This document shows positions 30,338 to 38,452 of a stretch of DNA of 45,188 nt, in pieces. Positions within the stretch are counted from its first letter, which is position 1. Every line of letters begins with the position of its first letter. Position numbers and translations under genes: made by a program. This DNA is from Dehalococcoidia bacterium (lineage in GTDB: Bacteria; Chloroflexota; Dehalococcoidia; Tepidiformales; Tepidiformaceae): NCBI GenBank assembly GCA_020432105.1, contig JAGQGZ010000003.1:1-45188 (forward strand), read 5' to 3'. The notes beneath the pieces are model-generated. The model saw only the letters and a list, made by a program, of their open reading frames with translations, was not told where the DNA came from and made no database searches.

Positions 30338-30683
30338 CGCCTTTAGTATCGACGCCCGGCGGGCCCTCTAAACCGCTACCGGCCCCAAGATCGGCGAATT
30401 TGGGAGACTATCGCCCGGCTCTATGGAGGAAACCCCGTAGGGAGGTGGCGAATTCATCGAACACTTCCTATGGACGCCGTGGCCGGTCGGCACAGCGGGT
30501 GGATGCGGGTGCTGCCGGTGCGGGATGTGGCCAGCGATCCAGTCCATCGGTTGTTCCTTGAACGGTTGGTGAACGGTGCCGGCCGTCGCCGCGACGGGAG
30601 TGTGTTTGGACTGACAGTCGAACCTGATTCCGGTACCGTAGCGTTCACGGGCCCCCGAACCCCCAGCCGCAGGAGGTCATCCA
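30338..30683. other. Intergenic region between HDOD and VWA genes
   Basis: This 346-bp divergent gap holds the promoters of both neighbours. A plus-strand frame (30470-30751) and a minus-strand frame (30454-30684) are open, but neither has a suitable ribosome binding site, and the first runs into the VWA gene. Near the right end is the strong AGGAGG (30671-30676) of the VWA gene. I see no repeat or RNA element with confidence. Confidence 0.5.
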
Positions 30684-32903
30684 ATGCCGTACCGCTATCG
30701 CTACTCCCTCTGGGACGGTACCCAGGAAGTACCTCCGCTCGACGCCGATGAGATCCTCGAGAACCTTACCGAAGACCTGATGAACTTCGGTGACCTGCAG
30801 CACGCGATGCGGAACCTGATGCAACGGGGCATGCGGAATCCTGACGGCGACCGGACACAGGGCCTCCGCGATCTACTGCAGCAACTTCGCCAGCAGCGCC
30901 GCGAGCAGTTGGACCGGTTCGACCTCAGCTCTATCTTCGACGACCTGAAGCGTCAGCTCGACGAGATCCTGGAGATGGAGCGGAGCACCATCGATCGCCG
31001 GCTGGACGAGGTCGGCGGCAGCCAACCGCGAGATGAACAGGCCGACGGCCAGTCGGGCGAGCCGGGTGAAGGTACCGAGGGTGGTGGTCAGGATCAGAAG
31101 GGTGGCGAAGGTAGCGAGGGCCAGCAGGAGCCATCCGCTGCTGGTGGCCAGCAGTCGCCGTCAGGCCAGCAGTCACCGGGGGGCCAGCAGGGTGGCCAAC
31201 GTGGGCAATCGCAGCCTGGGCAGCAATCGCCGGGCAGCGACCAGGAGTTTGCGGAGATGCTCCGCAATATCGCCAATAAGAAGCAAGACTTCTTGCAGAA
31301 CCTGCCTGAGGACGTCCCGGGCCAGGTGAAGGAACTGCAGAACTACGAGTTCATGGATCCGGAGGCGCAGGCCCGGTTCAACGAACTCCTCGAGTCGCTG
31401 AAGAAGTCGATGATGGACAGCTTCTTCAAGGATATGTACGACCAGATCAAGGACATGTCGCCGGAAGACCTGCAGCGGATGAAGGATATGGTCCGGGACC
31501 TGAATCAGATGCTGCAGGACCGGATAGCCGGTAATGAGCCGGACTTCGACCAGTTCATGGAGCAGTACGGAGATCTGTTCGGAGATAACCCGCCGCAGTC
31601 ACTCGACGAGCTGGTCGCGCAGATGCAACAGCAGATGGGGCAGATGCAGAGCCTGATGGACAGCATGTCGGGCGATATGCGCCAGCAGTTGCAGGATCTG
31701 CTGGCGGATAAGGTGGGTGACCCTGAGCTTCAGCAGGGCCTTGGCGAACTCGCGCAGAACCTGGAGTACCTCTACCCGATGCGCGACCTCCGCAACCAGT
31801 ACCCCTTCCGGGGTGAGGAGGAGATCGACCTCCAATCGGCCATGCAACTGATGGACCAGATGCAGTCGATCGATGAGATCGAGCGGCAGCTGGAGCGCAC
31901 GCAGTATGGCGGCGAAATCGAGGATATCGATGCCGACAAGCTCGAGGAGCTTCTCGGGCCCGAAGCCCGTGAGACCCTTGAGCAGCTGAAGAACCTGCTG
32001 GAGATCCTGGAGCAGGCCGGGCTCATCCGAAAGAAGGGCCAGAACTGGGAACTAACGCCCAGGGCCACGCGCAAGATCGGCCAGAAGGCCCTTGCCGAGA
32101 TCTACTCCCAGCTGAAGGGCGACACCTTCGGCAAGCATGAGGTGCAGAAGGTGGGCGCGGGGGGCGACCGGGCGGAGGACTCCAAGAAGTACGAGTTCGG
32201 GGACCCGTTCCACCTGGATATTCAGAAGACGATTATGAACTCGATGTACCGGGAGGGTCCCGGCACACCGTTGCGTCTGCACCCGGACGACTTCGAGGTG
32301 GAGCGCACGGAGCTGATTTCGCAAACGGCGACCGTGATCATGCTCGACCGCTCCTGGTCGATGGCGTTGCGTGGGAGCTTCCAGAGCGCGAAAAAGGTGG
32401 CCCTGGCGCTGAACAACCTGATCAGTTCGCAGTACGCGCGCGACAGCCTCTACATCATTGGCTTCAGTGCCTATGCCAGCGAGTTGAAGGCTGAAGACCT
32501 GCCGTACGTGCGTTGGGACGAGTCGGTGCTGGGCACGAATATGCACCACGCGCTGATGATCGCGCAGAAGTTGCTCGCCAAGCACACGAACGGGACCCGT
32601 CAGATCATCATGATCTCCGATGGCGAGCCGACGGCCCACCTGGACCATGGCAAGAGCTACTTTGCCTATCCGCCAAGCCCGATCACGATTCGTGAGACCC
32701 TGAAGGAAGTGAAGCGATGCACCCAGAAGGGCATCACGATCAACACCTTCATGCTCGACCGGAACTACTACCTGAAGGAATTCATCAACCAGGTGGCCCG
32801 AATCAACAAGGGCCGGGTCTTCTATACGACGCCGGACAAACTGGGCGAGTACATCCTCGTCGATTACGTGGCGTCGAAGAGGAAGCGGGTAGCAGGCCGC
32901 TGA
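30684..32903 (+). CDS. VWA-domain protein with coiled-coil and low-complexity linker
   Basis: A 739-residue cytoplasmic protein. A helical N-terminus (to about residue 105) is followed by a Gly/Gln/Ser/Pro-rich stretch (about 112-190, repeats such as GGQQSPSGQQSP), a long helical region rich in Met, Gln and acidic residues (about 190-480), and a von Willebrand A domain (about 545-739). The MIDAS motif is LDRSWSM (Asp555, Ser557, Ser559), with MISDGEPTAH as the later Asp motif. Such proteins often work with a MoxR-type AAA ATPase as metal-chelatase or chaperone complexes, but none is adjacent. AGGAGG lies 7 bases before the ATG. Confidence 0.87.
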   Translation: MPYRYRYSLWDGTQEVPPLDADEILENLTEDLMNFGDLQHAMRNLMQRGMRNPDGDRTQGLRDLLQQLRQQRREQLDRFDLSSIFDDLKRQLDEILEMERSTIDRRLDEVGGSQPRDEQADGQSGEPGEGTEGGGQDQKGGEGSEGQQEPSAAGGQQSPSGQQSPGGQQGGQRGQSQPGQQSPGSDQEFAEMLRNIANKKQDFLQNLPEDVPGQVKELQNYEFMDPEAQARFNELLESLKKSMMDSFFKDMYDQIKDMSPEDLQRMKDMVRDLNQMLQDRIAGNEPDFDQFMEQYGDLFGDNPPQSLDELVAQMQQQMGQMQSLMDSMSGDMRQQLQDLLADKVGDPELQQGLGELAQNLEYLYPMRDLRNQYPFRGEEEIDLQSAMQLMDQMQSIDEIERQLERTQYGGEIEDIDADKLEELLGPEARETLEQLKNLLEILEQAGLIRKKGQNWELTPRATRKIGQKALAEIYSQLKGDTFGKHEVQKVGAGGDRAEDSKKYEFGDPFHLDIQKTIMNSMYREGPGTPLRLHPDDFEVERTELISQTATVIMLDRSWSMALRGSFQSAKKVALALNNLISSQYARDSLYIIGFSAYASELKAEDLPYVRWDESVLGTNMHHALMIAQKLLAKHTNGTRQIIMISDGEPTAHLDHGKSYFAYPPSPITIRETLKEVKRCTQKGITINTFMLDRNYYLKEFINQVARINKGRVFYTTPDKLGEYILVDYVASKRKRVAGR

Positions 32904-32904
32904 G

Positions 32905-33834
32905 TCAGGGCCCCTCCCACCAGCGAAGCACACGCAATGCTCGCAGGGTGTTCCAGCGGCTGGGCTTGCCAATCGGTTCCATCTCCAACCACTCCTTACC
33001 GCTGTGCCTGTTTTGCCGTGGCCACGTTCCGTCGGGCCTTCGCCTGGAGCGCACAAGCTCGATGCCTTCGGCGAAGCGTTCGTCCCGGTCGGCTCCGGTG
33101 GCCTGCAGGTAGTCCAGCCCGCGCAGCACGTCGTAGTACCAGCCGTGTGGAAACGAGAACTGCTTGAAGCTCGACTTCACAACGTGGCCCTTCGTATGCG
33201 ATCGGAAGAGCCGATGGGCTGCCAGGAATTCCCGGCCCGGCAGTTCTCGTTCGTGGGTTGTGGTCGCCAGCCCGCCACCGGCGGACCGGTACGCCGCCAG
33301 CCCTTCCAGGACGTTTATTGTCGTGTGGAAGGACGAGTGCGTCGCTCCCCGGGGGCGCTGGCAGTTCCAGCCCCCATCGGCCATCTGCTCTCTCAGGAGA
33401 CAGTCGACAATCGGTTCCGTTCGCTCGTCGACCACACCGAAGCTAGCGGCAATGGCGAGCAGCATCCCGCTGATGCATGTTTCCCCCGTACGCGCCCTCA
33501 GGGTGTAGTCCACTCCACCATCAGACCGCACGCCTTTGGCCAGAAGGAGGTCGACTCCCCGCTCTATGCCCTCGGTGGCGAAGGGCCCGAGTTTGCTGAG
33601 CAATTGCAGCGAGTAGTGAGTGGACGTCCACTTCGGGTTGTAGAGTCCATTTGCCCACATCGCGGTTTCGACATCCTGCTCGGCCAGTAGCCGGCTCCCC
33701 CAGCCAGTTGTAGACACCCTGGCCCGTTCTTCGTTCACGGCTGCATCGGGAAGCCCCTGCAGATCGCGCATCACCTGCCAGCGAATGGACGGGTCGCCCT
33801 CCAGGAGCCAATCGAGCAGGTGTCCGTCGGCCAT
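32905..33834 (-). CDS. Prenyltransferase/squalene-cyclase-like alpha-toroid protein
   Basis: A 309-residue protein built of alpha-alpha hairpins of the terpenoid cyclase/prenyltransferase toroid type. QW-like repeats are visible: MADGGWNCQRPRG near the middle and RPDGTWPRQNRH near the C-terminus, with WTSTHYSLQLLSKLG and THSSFHTTINVLEGLAAY. It is half the length of squalene-hopene cyclases (about 630), so it is a single toroid, and I see no DxDD protonation motif. It is probably not a classical cyclase; the substrate is unknown. It starts 7 bp after the GntR-type gene. Confidence 0.75.
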   Translation of the reverse strand: MADGHLLDWLLEGDPSIRWQVMRDLQGLPDAAVNEERARVSTTGWGSRLLAEQDVETAMWANGLYNPKWTSTHYSLQLLSKLGPFATEGIERGVDLLLAKGVRSDGGVDYTLRARTGETCISGMLLAIAASFGVVDERTEPIVDCLLREQMADGGWNCQRPRGATHSSFHTTINVLEGLAAYRSAGGGLATTTHERELPGREFLAAHRLFRSHTKGHVVKSSFKQFSFPHGWYYDVLRGLDYLQATGADRDERFAEGIELVRSRRRPDGTWPRQNRHSGKEWLEMEPIGKPSRWNTLRALRVLRWWEGP

Positions 33835-33841
33835 GGAGACT

Positions 33842-34186
33842 CTAGGGGAAGTCGCTGCCCGGTACCGACTCAGGGTCGTCTACCAATTCTGACCATCGAC
33901 GGGCAAGGACATCGAGTGGCGGCGCCGGGGGCTTCCACGGTATGCCGCGGACGATGGTGCCACGATTGGGTACGTGTTCGACGAGTCCCTCTGATTCCAA
34001 GCGCCGGAAGGCCTCACGCACCGGTGTTTGGGAGACGCCGAGTTGGGTCGCGACATCCTCCTGGCGGAGATGCTCACCTTCGGCGACGCGTCCGGAAATG
34101 ATGGCATTCTGGAGCCAGGCGTAGACCTGGTCGGCCTTCGTGTTCCCGAGCCGGCGTTCGATCGCCATGGAGCCAGCATAACCCAT
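33842..34186 (-). CDS. GntR-type winged-helix regulator without effector domain
   Basis: A 114-residue (or 108 from the ATG at 34168) transcription factor consisting of the GntR winged helix-turn-helix: VYAWLQNAIISGRVAEGEHLRQEDVATQLGVSQTPVREAFRRLESEGLVEHVPNRG. Only about 35 residues follow, so the FCD or other ligand-binding domain of this HutC/FadR-type family is missing. It may bind DNA as a small dimer. It lies 44 bp from the divergent vapB and just upstream of the toroid gene, so it could control either. Confidence 0.88.
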   Translation of the reverse strand: MGYAGSMAIERRLGNTKADQVYAWLQNAIISGRVAEGEHLRQEDVATQLGVSQTPVREAFRRLESEGLVEHVPNRGTIVRGIPWKPPAPPLDVLARRWSELVDDPESVPGSDFP

Positions 34187-34230
34187 CGCGATCGGCCATC
34201 GACCGGTGCCCTACGTGATACCCTACATGG

Positions 34231-34467
34231 ATGAAGAAGACGAGTGTGTACCTGGGCGAGGAAGACGAGGCCCGTCTCAAGCGGTTGGCTGAGCGCGGCG
34301 GACTGTCGTTTGCGGCGATCGTTCGAGCGGCGCTACGAGAGTATGAGCACCGCCACGAACAGCCGCGGATCTCGCTACTCGCTGGCCAATTTGCATCGGG
34401 CGGAAAGCCGGTATCCCAGATGACCGCCGAAGAGTTCGATGCGCTCCTTGAAGGGTTTGGTGCGTGA
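34231..34467 (+). CDS. vapB: Ribbon-helix-helix antitoxin (VapB-type)
   Basis: A 78-residue antitoxin. The N-terminal ribbon-helix-helix (KKTSVYLGEEDEARLKRLAERGGLSFAAIVRAALREYEHRH) would bind the operator. The C-terminal tail with MTAEEFDALLEGFG would wrap the toxin. An alternative ATG at 34227 is out of frame. It overlaps the toxin gene by GTGA, giving coupled translation. Together with the neutralised toxin it should repress its own promoter. Confidence 0.86.
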   Translation: MKKTSVYLGEEDEARLKRLAERGGLSFAAIVRAALREYEHRHEQPRISLLAGQFASGGKPVSQMTAEEFDALLEGFGA

Positions 34468-34898
34468 CCATTGTCGTCGATGCGGCGCCTATCATCGCTC
34501 TTGCGGACCGCGAAGACCCCTGGGCATCGGCCGTACTCTCATACATAACCGATAGCCGCGAACTGCTTGTACTTCCGCAAATGGTGGTCGCCGAGATCGA
34601 CTACCTTCTCCATTCGCGGTTCGGGCCCCGAGCAAGCCGCCTCTTCCTCCAGGAGTTGGTGTTCGCGACATATGCCGTTGAGTGTGTTGAGGCTGATGAC
34701 TTTTCGACCATCGCTCTCCTGTCCGACCGCTACCGCGACCTGGCGCCGGGTCTGGCTGACCTTTCCGTGGTGGTGCTTGCCCACCGCTTCCAGACAAACC
34801 GGATACTCACATTCGACCAACGGCACTTTCGGACGATGGCCCCAATCTCGGGAGGCGCCTTTGAGTTGCTGCCTATGGACGACATGCGAGATCGGTAG
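34464..34898 (+). CDS. vapC: PIN-domain toxin ribonuclease (VapC-type)
   Basis: A 144-residue PIN-domain RNase. The acidic catalytic residues are visible in MTIVVDAAPIIALAD (first Asp), LPQMVVAEIDYLL (Glu), GLADLSVVVLAHR (Asp) and ILTFDQRHF (last Asp). VapC toxins cut specific RNAs, often tRNA or rRNA loops, when the antitoxin is degraded. Start GTG overlaps vapB. A hairpin 45 bp after the stop probably ends transcription. Confidence 0.9.
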   Translation: MTIVVDAAPIIALADREDPWASAVLSYITDSRELLVLPQMVVAEIDYLLHSRFGPRASRLFLQELVFATYAVECVEADDFSTIALLSDRYRDLAPGLADLSVVVLAHRFQTNRILTFDQRHFRTMAPISGGAFELLPMDDMRDR

Positions 34899-34942
34899 CG
34901 CTACCCGGCAAACGCCTGCCTCCACCGGGGGCACTTCTATCG

Positions 34943-34972
34943 GCGCGGGCACTGGCTTGCCCGCGCGTTTGT
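34943..34972 (+). terminator. Intrinsic terminator after vapBC
   Basis: GCGCGGGCA (34943-34951) pairs perfectly with TGCCCGCGC (34958-34966) over 9 bp with a 6-base loop, followed by GTTTGTGG. The T run is short, so termination may be partial. It lies in the 163-bp gap between the convergent vapC and cimA. Confidence 0.55.
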
Positions 34973-35061
34973 GGACAGGCTTTGGACGCTCCACACGCGC
35001 GACGCGGCACCGGACTGGCGGGTGCTGTTCGGTACCGTGCCACTCTTCGGGGCCAGCGTGA

Positions 35062-36702
35062 CTAATGTGCCGCCGGGGCCGCGGTCTCGGTGCTGGCGAG
35101 GCCCCCGCCGGCACTCGCCAGGAGCAGGGCATATTCGAGGGCATCGGCAAGTGCGAGCCAGCTGGCTTCGATGATGTCCGTGCTCGACCCCACCGTCGTC
35201 CAGTACTGGTTGCCGTTGGTGCTTTCGATGAGCACGCGCACCTGAGCGCCGGTGGCGGCCTGGCTATCGAGGATGCGGACCTTGTAGTCGACGAGTTTCA
35301 TGCTGGCGACGCTGGGGTAGAACTGGATGAGGGCCTTACGGGCGGCGAGGTCGAGGCTGTTGACGGGACCGTTACCCTCGGCAGCGGTGTGTTGAAGCGT
35401 GCCATCGACACGGAGTTTCACCATCGCCTCGGCGAGCATCTCGCGCTGGCCGTCGCCGTTCCTGGAGGAGTTGCTCCGCCGTTCGACGATGACGAAGTCG
35501 TCGAGTTCAAACGGCACGCGATAGTTCGGCAGTGTCCGGCGGACGAGGAGTTCGAAGCTCGCTTCGGCGCCCTCGTACTGGTAACCCATGCTCTCTTTCT
35601 GCTTCACAGCAGTGAGTAGCTGGCGGATCTCGTCGTCGGTGAAGGGGTAGTCGATTCGCAGCTCATCCAGCTTCATCCGGAGGTTTCTCTGCCCGGCGAG
35701 CTCGCTGACGAGCACGCGGCTCTTGTTGCCGACGGTCGCCGGGTCGATGTGCTGGTAGGCGGCTTCATCCTTGAGGATGCCGGCGACGTGGTAGCCAGCT
35801 TTGTGGGCAAATGCACTGGAGCCGACATAGGGTGCCTGGGGATTGGGAACCATGTTGGCCAGTTCAGAAACGTAGTTGGCCACTTCTGTGAGACGTGCCG
35901 CCTGTTCATCCTCCACTACGTCGAGGCCCATCTTGATCTTGAGGTTGGCGAGGACTGTGAGGATGTCGGCGTTGCCGCAGCGCTCGCCATAGCCGTTGAC
36001 GCAACCCTGCACCTGCCAGATACCCGCTTCGACGGCTGCTAGCGAGTTCGCCACAGCGAGGCCCGCATCGTTGTGGCAGTGGATGCCAAGCCGGGTGTCG
36101 GGCACGCGCTGCTGGACAGCCTCGATGGCCTGGAGCATTCGACGCGTCGTCATTCCGCCGTTGGTATCGCAGAGGGCGAGGACGTCGGCGCCGGCGCGCG
36201 CCGCCGTGGCCAGGCACTGGAGGGAATAGTCGGGGTCGTCATGGAAGCCGTCGAAGAAGTGTTCGGCGTCGAAGTAGACGGTCTTTCCCAGGCCTTTGAA
36301 GTAGCGGACAGTCTCGGCGATCATCGCAAGGTTCTCTTCGCCGCTGGTTTCGAGGACCTTTGTGGCCTGGTACATGGAGGCCTTGCCAACGAGCGTGACG
36401 CCGGGGGTTTCGGCGGCAACGAGGGACTGGATGTTGGCGTCGGTTTCGCAGGTTGAGCCGGGCTTGCGGGTGCCCCCGAAGGCGCTGACCCGGGCGTTCT
36501 TCAGCTCGACCGTCTTCAGCCGGCGGAAGTACGCTTCGTCCTTGGGGTTGGAGCCGGGGAAGCCGCCCTCGATCCATTCGATGCCAAGCTCATCGAGCTT
36601 CTTGGTAATTCGGATCTTGTCCTCGACGGAGAGGGAGATGCCCTCCATCTGCGAACCGTCGCGGAGAGTGGTGTCATAGAGCTGGACTCGGTCGGTGGCC
36701 AT
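35062..36702 (-). CDS. cimA: (R)-citramalate synthase
   Basis: A 546-residue enzyme of the isopropylmalate/citramalate synthase family. It condenses pyruvate with acetyl-CoA to citramalate, the threonine-independent route to isoleucine. The TIM barrel begins LYDTTLRDGSQMEG (Arg14, Asp15), and GIHCHNDAGLAVANSLAAVEAG and GCVNGYGERCGNAD are its metal and active-site segments. The C-terminal part is the regulatory LeuA-dimer-type domain. The sequence type, length and YVGSSAFAHKAGYHVAGIL match the CimA subgroup rather than LeuA. If a citramalate route exists, threonine is not needed for isoleucine, which relates to the question of what the thrC-like enzyme does. Confidence 0.92.
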   Translation of the reverse strand: MATDRVQLYDTTLRDGSQMEGISLSVEDKIRITKKLDELGIEWIEGGFPGSNPKDEAYFRRLKTVELKNARVSAFGGTRKPGSTCETDANIQSLVAAETPGVTLVGKASMYQATKVLETSGEENLAMIAETVRYFKGLGKTVYFDAEHFFDGFHDDPDYSLQCLATAARAGADVLALCDTNGGMTTRRMLQAIEAVQQRVPDTRLGIHCHNDAGLAVANSLAAVEAGIWQVQGCVNGYGERCGNADILTVLANLKIKMGLDVVEDEQAARLTEVANYVSELANMVPNPQAPYVGSSAFAHKAGYHVAGILKDEAAYQHIDPATVGNKSRVLVSELAGQRNLRMKLDELRIDYPFTDDEIRQLLTAVKQKESMGYQYEGAEASFELLVRRTLPNYRVPFELDDFVIVERRSNSSRNGDGQREMLAEAMVKLRVDGTLQHTAAEGNGPVNSLDLAARKALIQFYPSVASMKLVDYKVRILDSQAATGAQVRVLIESTNGNQYWTTVGSSTDIIEASWLALADALEYALLLASAGGGLASTETAAPAAH

Positions 36703-36784
36703 CGGGTACCTCAGGGAAGCGAATGCGCGGTGGGACGCGGAGGGGAAAGGGACGAGGGGCGTGCCGGGTACGCGCTAGATGCCG

Positions 36785-36807
36785 GCCCCGCGGGATTGCC
36801 GCGGGGC
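36785..36807 (-). other. Strong hairpin in the cimA leader
   Basis: GCCCCGCGG and CCGCGGGGC arms of 9 bp with a 5-base loop form a very stable hairpin about 80 bases before the cimA start. No T run follows on the minus strand, so it is not a standard terminator. The rest of the 301-bp gap (36703-37003) shows no gene. It could be an attenuator-like or mRNA-protecting structure. A leader ORF with repeated Ile, Leu or Val codons is not seen. Confidence 0.4.
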
Positions 36808-37003
36808 GTATGTCACCTTCGAGCCTGTGTGCGTTGCTGCCACGGCGTTATGGTAGCCGAGCTCTGCCTAACCGGCCAAAGGGCGAACCGCTGCTGCTGA
36901 CATCGCGTGGGGTCTGCCGCATACTGCCGAATGCCTCCAAAGCGACTGCGCGCACGAGAACGCCTCGGGCGTCTTCGGTCCCGTACCCGTCTTGTGGCCC
37001 GGT

Positions 37004-38452
37004 TCAGACTCCCAGGGCCCTGTCCAGCGGAGCCAACTGCTCCGTCGTTGGCTCCGCTCAGCAGAACCATGCTTCGGTCAGACCCGGCACCGGGCGTTGC
37101 GGCCGGGGTGCGACACTCGCCGCTTTGTTCGGTGCCGCTGACGGCATGGGGCCGACCAACTGTCTCACCGCCGCGAAGGTCTCCTCCGCCGGGACCGGGT
37201 GCTCGTCGTGGGTTGAGGCCGCAGCCGCGGTCAGGTCGGCCAGTTGGGCCTGCAGGGCATCGACCCGTGGGTCCGGGTTGTGCCACGTGTAGGTCAGCCC
37301 ATCGGCGTCGAAGCCGTCCAGCAGGCCCTGCGCGGCTGCAATTTCGATCAACGGCGAACCGGGCGGCAGGAGCAGCCGCAGCGCATACTGCACCGGCTGC
37401 ACATGCCGAACGAGGCCGCGGCGTTCGACAAAGTCCAGTGTCTCCACAATATCGTCGAGCGACGTCCATGGGGTAAACGCCATCCATGTCGGCCGAAGGA
37501 AGAGCCCGGCGTCTTCGGCGAGATCGAGTGCGCGCTCAATGTCGTCGGGCGTGTGCCCCTTTTCGAGCATGCCCAGGATTTTCGGGTTGAGAGACTCGAA
37601 GGCAGAGGTCACGAACAGGCAGCCAAGTTCCCGCAACCGGGGGAGAGCGTCCGCGTGCTCGACGAGGTGTTCCACCTTGATGGTCGCGTCAAATGTCAGG
37701 TCCGGGTGGCGGCGATGGAACTCCTCGGCGATAGCGAGCGAGTGCGGCCGCGCGTTGAAGAAGTCAGGATCGCCAAAAGTGATGTGGCCGGCCCCCGCCG
37801 CGACTTGCTGGTCGATGTCGGCGAGCACGACCTCCGGCTGGACGAGCCGCAACCGGCCACCGTAGATCGGCGTGATAGGGCAATGGGTGCAGGTGTGGGC
37901 GCACCCCCTGCTTGCTTCAACGTAACCGGCCGGGACCTCCCTGGACCCGTGGACCAGGCGAGCATACCGGTCGAGCCCCGGGAGGCCCGAACGGTCCGGC
38001 ACCGGGTAACGCTGACGAGGGAATGCGAGTGCAAGTTGGCCTTCGCTCGCCGGCGAATTGGAGGAGGCGACGGCCGCGGCAAGCTCGCAGAGCCGTGGTT
38101 CGTATTCGCCACCGGCCACCGAGTCCGCGAGACCCTCCTCATGGAGTCGTTCGCGGAGCGGCCAGGCGTAGAGACCGTAGAAGGCGATATGCGCTCGGGG
38201 ATTAAGGGCACGCACGCGTCGAGCGAATGCCACGCCCAGGCGCGCCGCCGTGTGCATGGGGACGGAGATGCCGACCATGGCCGCCCGCCTCAGGAGTTCG
38301 ACGTCGGCGTCCTGAGCGGCGAGATCGAGGCATGCGACTTCATGGCCACGCGCGCGCAAGGCTGCTGCGGGCGCGGCCAAGCCTAGCGGCTGGTGCCCCG
38401 ATTCATACGTCGAGACGAGGACAATTAGGGGGCTGGCAGTATCAAGACTCAA
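37004..38452 (-). CDS. CUAEP-tail radical SAM selenoprotein (UGA read as Sec)
   Basis: A 482-residue protein if the UGA at 37060-37058 is decoded. Residues 1-120 resemble a cobalamin-binding Rossmann domain without DxHxxG; residues ~175-400 are a radical SAM barrel with the 4Fe-4S motif RGCAHTCTHCP (Cys184, Cys188, Cys191). In the naive reading it ends AWFC. The next codons give Sec465-Ala-Glu-Pro, the tail of the group annotated CUAEP/CCAEP-tail radical SAM (seleno)proteins, and then 14 residues to a second TGA. A perfect hairpin starts at the UGA. The start is TTG at 38452 without a clear ribosome binding site. The reaction is unknown. Confidence 0.85.
37026..37060 (-). promoter_or_regulatory. 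Bacterial SECIS-like hairpin at the UGA codon
   Basis: Beginning with the A of the UGA, AGCGGAGCCAAC pairs with GTTGGCTCCGCT over 12 perfect base pairs, with the 9-base loop GACGGAGCA. The loop starts with G and contains GG, as bacterial SECIS elements usually do. The loop lies 11 bases after the UGA, closer than the usual spacing of about 16 or more. It would recruit SelB with Sec-tRNA. No T run follows, so a terminator is less likely. Confidence 0.7.

Noticed and set aside
30470-30751. 93-codon frame before the VWA gene
   Set aside because: It has no Shine-Dalgarno and runs into the VWA gene, and its Arg-rich end looks non-coding.
32052-33056. Minus-strand frame of 334 codons opposite the VWA gene end
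   Set aside because: It is antisense to the VWA domain and overlaps the toroid gene on the same strand in another frame.
34943-34966. Shared bidirectional terminator for vapC and cimA
   Set aside because: On the minus strand the hairpin is not followed by a T run, so only the plus-strand role is supported.
36703-36760. T-box leader for cimA
   Set aside because: Only a partial match (ACCGCG) to the T-box core is present on the minus strand, and no specifier stem or terminator pair could be identified.
37244-38386. Plus-strand frame of 380 codons opposite the radical SAM gene
   Set aside because: It lies fully antisense to a gene with clear radical SAM motifs, has an unsuitable composition and no ribosome binding site.
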